From positions 1 through 14,993 of the forward strand of contig CAAGSD010000103.1 of the NCBI GenBank assembly GCA_900772845.1: a stretch of 14,993 nucleotides of DNA, given 5' to 3'. Positions 1-5,781 of the stretch are shown in pieces. The notes under the pieces are model-generated. The model was not told where the DNA came from and did not search any database. It saw only the letters and a list, made by a program, of their open reading frames with translations. This DNA is from Lachnospiraceae bacterium (lineage in GTDB: Bacteria; Bacillota; Clostridia; Lachnospirales; Lachnospiraceae). The position numbers and the translations under genes were made by a program. How positions within the stretch are numbered: the first letter of the stretch is position 1; every line of letters begins with the position of its first letter.

Positions 1-4
1 AAAA

Positions 5-26
5 GGCACCGCCTTCGGGCGATGCC
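5..26 (-). terminator. Intrinsic terminator after nrdD
   Basis: Read on the minus strand, a 9-bp stem (GGCATCGCC with GGCGGTGCC, one G-U pair) closes a CGAA tetraloop and is followed by at least four T residues at positions 4-1, where the window ends. It starts 14 bases past the nrdD stop codon. Any nrdG activase gene therefore lies beyond a terminator or elsewhere; it is not visible here. Confidence 0.85.
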
Positions 27-39
27 TCCTGACCTGTTT

Positions 40-2433
40 CTATTCTACCCCAACTAATGTCAGTTGGTCAACGTACTTCTTGATATTTGAAGCATTTACA
101 TACTTTTTGTGGCTGTCACCGTTTACTACCACCAATGTCGGTGCCTGCATTACACCGTAGCGCCTTGCCAGCTCCATGTTCTCCTCCGCATCGATGGTCA
201 CGTAGGGTACATTTTTCAGATATTCCTTCACCAGCTTACAGTTCGGGCAGGTCTTAGTCGTGAACAGATACTTGATATTCTGCGGCTGCTCCACCTTCAC
301 TTCCACATCTTCTGCAAAATTGGACAAAGTCACCACGCTTCTTGTGGGACGTTTCAGGGAAGAATGTGCAACATCATATTCTGTTCTGTTGGCGTATTCC
401 TGTAACTTACCGTCGTTCCAGTTCTGTACCGGACGATAGTAACCGGTGATACGGCTGTAAACCTCGGTCTTTGCTCCGCAGTGGGGGCAGGTCTTCACTT
501 CCCCCGCCAGATAACCATGTTCCCTACAGATGGAATAAGTCGGAGACAGAGTGTAATATGGCAGCTTGTAATTGGAAGCGATAGTGCGTACAAGCGAAGC
601 TGCCGCCTTCCAGTCAGGAAGCTTCTCTCCCAGGAACGCATGGAATACCGTGCCCGAAGTGTACAATGTCTGTAACTCATCCTGAATATCCAGTGCATCA
701 AAAATATCCACAGTATAGTCCACCGGCAGATGCGAAGAGTTTGTATAATAAGGAGTATCTCCGGGTTTACCTGCTGTCTTGATGCCGGGCCAGCGCTTTC
801 TGTCATGCTTTGCCAGACGATACGTGGTACTCTCCGCAGGGGTTGCCTCCAGATTGTAGAGGTCTCCGTACTGCTCCTGATAATCCGACAGGCGCTCTCT
901 CATGTGATTCAGTACTTCCTTGGTGAACTCCTGGGTCTTAGGATCGCTCATGTCGGCTCTCAGCCAGTTGGCGTTTATGCCCACCTCGTTCATGCCGATC
1001 AGACCGATGGTAGAAAAATGATTTTCAAAGGTGCCCAGATACCGCTTGGTATAAGGATACAATCCCTCGTTCAGCAGCTTCGTGATAACACCACGCTTGA
1101 TCTTCAGGGATCTGGCTGCAATATCCATCATATGATTCAGTCTTGCGTAAAACTCGTCTTTGTTGGCAGACAGGTAAGCGATTCTGGGCATATTGATGGT
1201 GACAACGCCCACGCTTCCGGTACTCTCTCCGGAACCGAAGAAGCCTCCGGTCTTCTTGCGCAGCTCCCGCAGATCCAGACGCAGCCGGCAGCACATGCTG
1301 CGGACATCACTGGGCTGCATGTCGGAGTTGATATAGTTGGAAAAATACGGCGTACCGTATTTTGCGGTCATCTCGAATAGCAGTCGGTTGTTCTCCGTAT
1401 CGGACCAGTCAAAATCCTTCGTGATAGAATAAGTCGGAATCGGATACTGGAAACCGCGTCCGTTGGAGTCGCCCTCGATCATGGTCTCGATGAATGCCTT
1501 ATTGACCATGTCCATTTCCTTTTTACAATCCTTGTATTTGAAATCCATCTCCACGCCGCCTACCAGTGCCGGCAGCTCTGCCAGATCATCGGGCACCGTC
1601 CAGTCCAGCGTAATGTTGGAAAAAGGAGCCTGTGTCCCCCAGCGGCTGGGAGTGTTGACACCGTAAATAAATGCTTCGATGCATTTTTTCACTTCCGGAT
1701 AGCTTAAATTGTCTACTTTTACAAAGGGGGCAAGATAGGTATCAAAGGAAGAAAATGCCTGTGCGCCAGCCCATTCGTTCTGCATGATCCCCAGGAAATT
1801 TACCATCTGGTTGCACAGCACGGATAAATGTCTCGCCGGTGCGGAAGTGATCTTGCCGGTGATACCGCCCAGCCCTTCCTTGATCAGCTGTTTTAAGGAC
1901 CATCCTGCGCAGTAGCCGGTCAGCATGGACAGATCATGGATATGGATATCCGCATTGCGGTGTGCCTCTGCGATCTCTTCATCGTAGATCTCAGACAGCC
2001 AGTAATTAGCCGTCACCGCACCGGAATTGCTCAGGATCAGACCACCCACGGAATAAGTCACTGTGGAATTCTCCTTCACACGCCAGTCCTCAACTTTGAC
2101 ATAGCTGTTGACTACATCTTTATAGTCCAGGATCGTGGACTTCATGGCACGCATCTTCTCCCGCTGCTTGCGGTACAGAATATAAGCCTTGGCCACTTCT
2201 TCATAGCCGGCCTGTCCCAGAACCCGCTCCACACTGTCCTGAATATCCTCTACATGGATCTCGTCATTTTCCACCTTCTTCTGGAAATCTGCAGTCACCC
2301 GTAACGCAAGAAGATCAATAATGTCATTATTGTAGCTCATCTGCGTCGCAGTGAAAGCCTTCATAATGGCATCATTGATCTTCGTCAATGTAAAGTCCGC
2401 TTTGGAACCATCTCGTTTGATTACCTGAAACAT
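40..2433 (-). CDS. nrdD: Anaerobic (class III) ribonucleoside-triphosphate reductase with fused thioredoxin-like tail
   Basis: This glycyl-radical enzyme reduces ribonucleoside triphosphates to deoxynucleotides for DNA synthesis without oxygen. It is 797 aa from the chosen start. An ATP-cone (about 1-95, starting FQVIKRDGSKADF) should give allosteric activity control. The reductase barrel has candidate catalytic cysteines C175 (GYCAGW) and C381/C382. A zinc site of C636, H639, C649 and C652 precedes the glycyl-radical loop RITGYYRPV, with the radical on G664. Residues about 719-797 form an extra thioredoxin/glutaredoxin-like domain with a CPNC motif (C729, C732) and a cis-Pro-like QAPTL, probably the electron donor. 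An upstream in-frame ATG at 2490 exists, but only the ATG at 2433 is preceded by AAGGGGG at 8 nt and gives the family N-terminus. The activase NrdG, needed to form the radical, is not in the window. Identity is near certain; the role of the tail is inferred. Confidence 0.97.
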   Translation of the reverse strand: MFQVIKRDGSKADFTLTKINDAIMKAFTATQMSYNNDIIDLLALRVTADFQKKVENDEIHVEDIQDSVERVLGQAGYEEVAKAYILYRKQREKMRAMKSTILDYKDVVNSYVKVEDWRVKENSTVTYSVGGLILSNSGAVTANYWLSEIYDEEIAEAHRNADIHIHDLSMLTGYCAGWSLKQLIKEGLGGITGKITSAPARHLSVLCNQMVNFLGIMQNEWAGAQAFSSFDTYLAPFVKVDNLSYPEVKKCIEAFIYGVNTPSRWGTQAPFSNITLDWTVPDDLAELPALVGGVEMDFKYKDCKKEMDMVNKAFIETMIEGDSNGRGFQYPIPTYSITKDFDWSDTENNRLLFEMTAKYGTPYFSNYINSDMQPSDVRSMCCRLRLDLRELRKKTGGFFGSGESTGSVGVVTINMPRIAYLSANKDEFYARLNHMMDIAARSLKIKRGVITKLLNEGLYPYTKRYLGTFENHFSTIGLIGMNEVGINANWLRADMSDPKTQEFTKEVLNHMRERLSDYQEQYGDLYNLEATPAESTTYRLAKHDRKRWPGIKTAGKPGDTPYYTNSSHLPVDYTVDIFDALDIQDELQTLYTSGTVFHAFLGEKLPDWKAAASLVRTIASNYKLPYYTLSPTYSICREHGYLAGEVKTCPHCGAKTEVYSRITGYYRPVQNWNDGKLQEYANRTEYDVAHSSLKRPTRSVVTLSNFAEDVEVKVEQPQNIKYLFTTKTCPNCKLVKEYLKNVPYVTIDAEENMELARRYGVMQAPTLVVVNGDSHKKYVNASNIKKYVDQLTLVGVE

Positions 2434-2495
2434 CTTATGTACCCCCTTGGCTTCGTGTCCCCATGGGCTCTCGCCCGTAAACCCTATCACGGTCT

Positions 2496-2524
2496 ATTCT
2501 ACAATACTTTGTAGGGGAAGTCAA
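2496..2524 (-). promoter_or_regulatory. nrdD promoter (sigma-70/sigma-A type)
   Basis: On the minus strand a -35 box TTGACT (2524-2519) and a -10 box TAGAAT (2501-2496) each match 5 of 6 consensus bases and are separated by exactly 17 bp. Transcription should begin near 2489, giving a leader of about 55 nt before the nrdD start at 2433. Confidence 0.75.
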
Positions 2525-2547
2525 TTGGATGATACAATATCTAGTGT
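2499..2547. promoter_or_regulatory. Candidate pair of NrdR boxes over the nrdD promoter
   Basis: Two 16-bp imperfect palindromes resemble the NrdR box (acaCwAtATaTwGTgt). The proximal one at 2499-2514 reads CTACAATACTTTGTAG, has perfect 6-bp outer arms, and sits inside the promoter between the -35 and -10 boxes. The distal one at 2532-2547 reads ATACAATATCTAGTGT, matches about 14 of 16 consensus positions, and lies just upstream of -35. Centres are 33 bp apart, close to three helical turns, as in known tandem sites. NrdR is the ATP/dATP-sensing repressor of ribonucleotide reductase genes, so binding here would block RNA polymerase. The proximal box is the weaker match. Confidence 0.65.
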
Positions 2548-2562
2548 ATACATTAGTTCACC

Positions 2563-2744
2563 CGTCGATTTGTGCGGAGACGGCTTTACGCTTGCGTAAG
2601 GAGCCGGCTCTGTGCAAATCGACGAGGAGAGCGCCATCTTATGAGCAAAAGGCAGCTGCGCAGCAGCGGAAAGCCTCGCAGAGGCGTTTTTGCGAATGGC
2701 GCTCGGTGAACGGTTGCGAGTGCGAACGGTGCTCGGCTTTACGC
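2563..2744. repeat. Dense palindromic intergenic element
   Basis: The gap between nrdD and the MATE gene is packed with inverted repeats. Module A has 10-bp arms at 2563-2572 and 2615-2624 (extended by two G-U pairs and one G-C pair) enclosing a second stem, CGGCT/AGCCG with TTACG-CTTG-CGTAA. Module B has 9-bp arms GAGCGCCAT (2629-2637) and ATGGCGCTC (2696-2704), with nested GCAAAA/TTTTGC, the 10-bp palindrome GCTGCGCAGC (2655-2664) and GCCTC-GCA-GAGGC (2673-2685). An 11-bp direct repeat CGGCTTTACGC occurs at 2581-2591 and 2734-2744, the second copy covering the MATE stop codon. There is no long T run, so it is a poor canonical terminator. It looks like a small non-coding dispersed element (REP or MITE class), but genome copy number is unknown. 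Confidence 0.55.
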
Positions 2745-4070
2745 CTTTTTCCACACCCTGTGATACAGCACATACGCCACCACCGCAGTCACGCTCTCCG
2801 TGCAGACAAATGCCCACCACACGCCGGTGACGCCTACCAGATAACTCAGCACAAACGCTGCCGGAATGATCACCGCCACATACCGCATCACAGAGATCAC
2901 CAGAGAAGCCATGCCCTGTCCCAGTGCTTCCAGCGCACCGGAGCTGGTCACTGACACAGCGGACAGGATAAAGCCCAGGCTGATGATATGCAGTGCCGTG
3001 ATACCGATGGTGATGGTCTCCGGGTTCTCAGTGAACAGTCCGATCAGTCCTCCGGGGAGCAGCCAGCACAACGCCGTACCGACAGCCATGATCCCGGCGG
3101 TCAGCTCCAGTGTCAGCCGATAGATCTGTTCCACACGCTTCCGTTCTCCGGCACCGTAGTTGTAGCCGATCAGTGGTCTTATGCCCTGAATAATACCGTT
3201 GGAGGGCAGATAGATGAAAGTCTGCAGCTTATAGTAAACACCCAGCACCAGCACATACGCTCCCGAATAAGCTGCCAGAATACCGTTCAGTGCGGAGATC
3301 AGCAGAGAAGGCAATGCCATATTCAGTGTGGCCGGAATACCGATGCCATAGGTCTTACCGCAGATCTCTCCTTCCGGACGCAGATATGCTCTGCGCACCT
3401 TCACCGGCAGCGGATCCACCACATAATAGATGAGATATACCAGTAACGTGATCACCTGACCGATACCGGTGGCCAGTGCTGCTCCGGCGATCTCCATCCG
3501 AGGAAAAGGTCCGATACCGAAGATCAGCAGGGGATCCAGAACAATATTTGTCACAAATCCGGCGATCATGCTGACCATGGTAGCCCGCATCCGGCCTACC
3601 GCCTGGAATATCTTTTCTAACGTAATGCCTCCGGTGACAATGGTGGAGAACAGGAACACCACATTAGAGTATTCCATGCCCAGTGCCCGCACCGTATCAC
3701 TCTTCGTAAACATTCCCAAAAACCAGTTCAGGCCACAGAGGAAAATCACCATGAGCAGTACACCGTGCAATACCCCCAGTACCATGCCCTGGGTCGCCGT
3801 CTTATCTGCTTTTTCCTGATTCTGTGCTCCCAGATAGAAAGAGATCATGGCATTAACGCCCACGCCGAAGCCCACTGCCACCGCTGTCAGCAGATTCTGT
3901 GCCGGATAGACTAAAGATAATGCCGTCATGGCATCTTCACTGAGCTTTGCCACGAAATAGCTGTCCACAATGTTATAGAGGGAATTGAATGCCATGGAAA
4001 ACATCATGGGAAGCGCCATAGACATCACTAACGGGAATATTTTCTTTTCTTTCATATAAGTCTGGTTCAT
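2739..4070 (-). CDS. MATE-family multidrug/cation efflux transporter (MepA-like)
   Basis: This 443-aa integral membrane protein has about twelve hydrophobic segments in two similar halves, the normal size and layout for a MATE (MatE) transporter, which exports cationic drugs or toxic metabolites using an ion gradient. Family landmarks are the N-terminal LPMMFSMAFNSLYNIVDSYF helix with the AMTALSLVYP loop, and near 190-225 the stretch TNIVLDPLLIFGIG followed by AGAALATGIGQ. The resemblance is to the MepA/DinF-like branch of Gram-positive bacteria; the substrate cannot be read from sequence. The start at 4070 has AAGGAGAG 6-8 nt upstream. A strong promoter and an attenuator-like leader precede it, implying expression induced by a signal. 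The last codons and the stop run into the palindromic element at 2563-2744, so the extreme C-terminus may have been remodelled. Confidence 0.93.
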   Translation of the reverse strand: MNQTYMKEKKIFPLVMSMALPMMFSMAFNSLYNIVDSYFVAKLSEDAMTALSLVYPAQNLLTAVAVGFGVGVNAMISFYLGAQNQEKADKTATQGMVLGVLHGVLLMVIFLCGLNWFLGMFTKSDTVRALGMEYSNVVFLFSTIVTGGITLEKIFQAVGRMRATMVSMIAGFVTNIVLDPLLIFGIGPFPRMEIAGAALATGIGQVITLLVYLIYYVVDPLPVKVRRAYLRPEGEICGKTYGIGIPATLNMALPSLLISALNGILAAYSGAYVLVLGVYYKLQTFIYLPSNGIIQGIRPLIGYNYGAGERKRVEQIYRLTLELTAGIMAVGTALCWLLPGGLIGLFTENPETITIGITALHIISLGFILSAVSVTSSGALEALGQGMASLVISVMRYVAVIIPAAFVLSYLVGVTGVWWAFVCTESVTAVVAYVLYHRVWKKA

Positions 4071-4192
4071 TTTCTACTCTCCTTAAACAACAAACGCCAC
4101 ACAGCATTTCTGCTGTGTGGCGAAAATAAGATCAAAATCTTGAAAAATCCACTGCCCTTACGGGTTTTGTAATCGAGATTTAATTTGTTCCA
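4071..4192 (-). ncRNA. Structured leader with attenuator upstream of the MATE gene (candidate riboswitch)
   Basis: The transcript from the promoter at 4199-4227 has a leader of about 120 nt before the MATE start. Its first 45 nt can fold as CACTG/CAGTG enclosing AAT-CTCG-ATT and CCC-GTAA-GGG. An AAGAT-TTTG-ATCTT hairpin and a strong intrinsic terminator follow, with the Shine-Dalgarno directly after the terminator. Full-length MATE mRNA therefore needs terminator readthrough, the layout of a transcriptional riboswitch or attenuator. The guanidine-IV (mepA-motif) riboswitch class controls MATE genes of this kind in Clostridia and is the leading guess. I could not match its consensus by eye, and no clear antiterminator is visible. 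Confidence 0.5.
4095..4122 (-). terminator. Perfect 12-bp hairpin terminator between the DUF4317 and MATE genes
   Basis: CGCCACACAGCA pairs perfectly with TGCTGTGTGGCG around a 4-nt loop and on the minus strand is followed by TTTGTTGTTT. It would end transcripts from the phosphatase-DUF4317 unit and also, unless antiterminated, transcripts from the MATE promoter just upstream. The MATE ribosome binding site starts only a few bases past the T-rich tail. Confidence 0.85.
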
Positions 4193-4198
4193 GTGCGT

Positions 4199-4227
4199 AT
4201 TATAGGAGAGAAACGCTCTTCTGTCAA
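4199..4227 (-). promoter_or_regulatory. Perfect-consensus promoter for the MATE gene
   Basis: On the minus strand TTGACA (4227-4222), a 17-bp spacer and TATAAT (4204-4199) match the housekeeping sigma consensus at all twelve positions. The -35 box contains the TGA stop codon of the DUF4317 gene (4226-4224), so the two genes abut at a promoter. So strong a promoter placed before a terminator suggests control at the level of attenuation instead of initiation. Confidence 0.88.
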
Positions 4228-4847
4228 GCCCGGACGCCTAAAATTTCAGCAAACAACTGCAGTCCTTCCGTCTCCTGATAAATATTGATGCCGTCAATAT
4301 CCGTACTATGGTTAGCAAACGCAGGATACAGAAATCCCGCCTCCGGTTTCCCGGCTTCATAGTCTCCTGTTACCGGACTGATGGTGCCGATGAGGAACTG
4401 GTAGACTTCCTCCGACTCCCACTGGTTCTCCTTATCTTTTCCCTTGGTGGGCACATCATAGCTGCCGAAGAAAAGATAAATGGCGTAAGGATAGCCCGGC
4501 TGGTATCTCTCTCCAATATATTCATAGAGAGAGTACAATAATGCATCATTTTTCAATTCACACTGCCGTAATGCCTCCAATAGCTGCATCACACTGCCCG
4601 GCTTTCTGGCTCCCTGATCCAGCCGGTAGTTTTTCAGATTTACATTGGTATTGGAATAGGGCACCGTCTTGGCAATATTCAGATTTTTCTCTTTTTCACT
4701 TCCGGACAATTTCAGGAAATGGGTATTAAAAGTGCCGTCGATAAATCCCTCTTCATCCATATAGGCCCCGGCAATCCTGGAAAAACAGTTGCGTGACACC
4801 GTCATTCTTCTGGTCAGTTCCAGCATATCTTCTCTGTCTATGTGCAT
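4224..4847 (-). CDS. Short DUF4317-family protein
   Basis: This 207-aa protein has no known biochemical role. It resembles the N-terminal half of DUF4317 proteins of Clostridia: an N-terminal helix with RRMTVSRNCFSRIAGAYMDE, a middle GSVMQLLEALRQCELKNDALL segment, the YAIYLFFGSYDVPTKGKDK strand, a YQFLIGTISPV segment, and GFLYPAFANHSTDIDGINIY near the end. Known members are, as I recall, nearly twice as long, so this copy is either a short paralogue or lacks the C-terminal half. No continuation is visible after the stop in the bases that follow. It is soluble, with no signal peptide or membrane segment. The start at 4847 has AGGTGAGA about 7 nt upstream. It lies 71 bp after the phosphatase gene with no terminator between, so the two are probably co-transcribed. 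Confidence 0.8.
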   Translation of the reverse strand: MHIDREDMLELTRRMTVSRNCFSRIAGAYMDEEGFIDGTFNTHFLKLSGSEKEKNLNIAKTVPYSNTNVNLKNYRLDQGARKPGSVMQLLEALRQCELKNDALLYSLYEYIGERYQPGYPYAIYLFFGSYDVPTKGKDKENQWESEEVYQFLIGTISPVTGDYEAGKPEAGFLYPAFANHSTDIDGINIYQETEGLQLFAEILGVRA

Positions 4848-4918
4848 TCTTAATCTCTCACCTTTCCATCATGGTTCTGAATATCCGCTTCGGTCCGTAT
4901 TTTCGTATTTGACTTCAT

Positions 4919-5536
4919 TCACAGCAGCTTGCTCTTCGTATTAGCGCTCTGGCTGTCTGTATATTCGCACATGGACAGCTGTCCATCTGTACATTCCAAA
5001 ATTGCAGTTGCACAGTTGCCCATGTGCATCCTCCAGAAATCATCCACCGGAATATTCAGAACAGGATTTAAGATACTGCGGTTCACCCCTCCATGAGCCA
5101 CCACCAGCACCGTCTCGTAAGTTCCCTCCAACGGCAGCAGTACCTGTTCTACAAATTCACCACTTCTGGCATACAGCTGTGCAAAGCTCTCTGCGCCTTC
5201 CGGCGGAATATAATCACCCGGATTGGTAAAGGGCTGACTGGCAGCATCCTTGATCGTCCGGATGTCCACACCTTCCCATGGGCCAAAGTTGAGTTCACGA
5301 AGTCTTTCATCCGCTGTCAGCGTGATCTTCCGGTCTCCTACAATGGTCTCTGCCGTATGTCTGGCCCGGATCAAAGGCGAACAGAATGCGATTTCAAAAG
5401 GAACCTCCCGTAATCTCTCCGCCGCTTCCGCCGCCTGGGCAAACCCCTGTGCGTTCAGGTCAATATCCGTCTGTCCCTGTAACAGTCCTGCCTGATTCCA
5501 ATCTGTCTCCCCGTGCCGTACCAAATAAATCTTCAT
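4919..5536 (-). CDS. Histidine phosphatase family protein (phosphoglycerate mutase-like)
   Basis: This 205-aa cytoplasmic protein belongs to branch 1 of the histidine phosphatase superfamily. The N-terminal LVRHGETDWN holds the phosphorylated histidine H8 with R7. R57 in SPLIRAR and H148 in VVAHGGVNR complete the phosphate pocket, and E81 in LRELNFGPWEG is the likely proton donor. Members include cofactor-dependent phosphoglycerate mutases, alpha-ribazole phosphatase (CobC) and broad phosphatases. This size and the NFGPWEG loop fit the small phosphatases better than a true mutase, and no cobalamin genes are nearby, so the substrate is unassigned. The start at 5536 has GAGGA about 10 nt upstream. 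It probably heads a two-gene unit with the DUF4317 gene; I could not identify a convincing promoter upstream. Confidence 0.92.
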   Translation of the reverse strand: MKIYLVRHGETDWNQAGLLQGQTDIDLNAQGFAQAAEAAERLREVPFEIAFCSPLIRARHTAETIVGDRKITLTADERLRELNFGPWEGVDIRTIKDAASQPFTNPGDYIPPEGAESFAQLYARSGEFVEQVLLPLEGTYETVLVVAHGGVNRSILNPVLNIPVDDFWRMHMGNCATAILECTDGQLSMCEYTDSQSANTKSKLL

Positions 5537-5700
5537 ATATCTGTATCCTCATTCCTGTCGTAACTTACTTTTCTTATGTCTATCCTATATCTGTCTTATA
5601 TCTATCTTCTGTCTGTATTTGTCACTTACACAGTTGTCCGCATTGATCTGTTTCAAAATACTACGTTTTCAACCATTCTGTCAACCCGTTCCCCGATTCT
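5537..5700. other. AT-rich spacer with short near-repeats
   Basis: This stretch between the phosphatase start and the pnp terminator contains no gene. On the minus strand positions 5618-5573 hold degenerate iterations of AGATAGATATAAG, ACAGATATAGG and ATAGACATAAG in the likely 5' leader of the phosphatase transcript. The phosphatase promoter should lie here, but the best candidate (GTGACA with TATAAG) has a 19-bp spacer and is weak. Confidence 0.4.
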
Positions 5701-5707
5701 GCACAGC

Positions 5708-5745
5708 AAAAATCCACTGTACGGTATTCTCACCATACAGTGGAT
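5708..5745 (-). terminator. Intrinsic terminator after pnp
   Basis: On the minus strand ATCCACTGTA pairs perfectly with TACAGTGGAT, and TGGT/ACCG extends the stem to 14 bp around a GAGAAT loop. Five T residues follow (5712-5708). On the plus strand CTGTTTTT follows the stem, so it could work in both directions, although no plus-strand gene is present. Confidence 0.88.
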
Positions 5746-5781
5746 CTGTTTTTACTATGATTATCGACAATCACGAAATGC

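Noticed and set aside
2434..2490. N-terminal extension of NrdD by 19 codons
   Set aside because: The extra residues are unlike the family, lack a ribosome binding site, and would start at the predicted transcription start.
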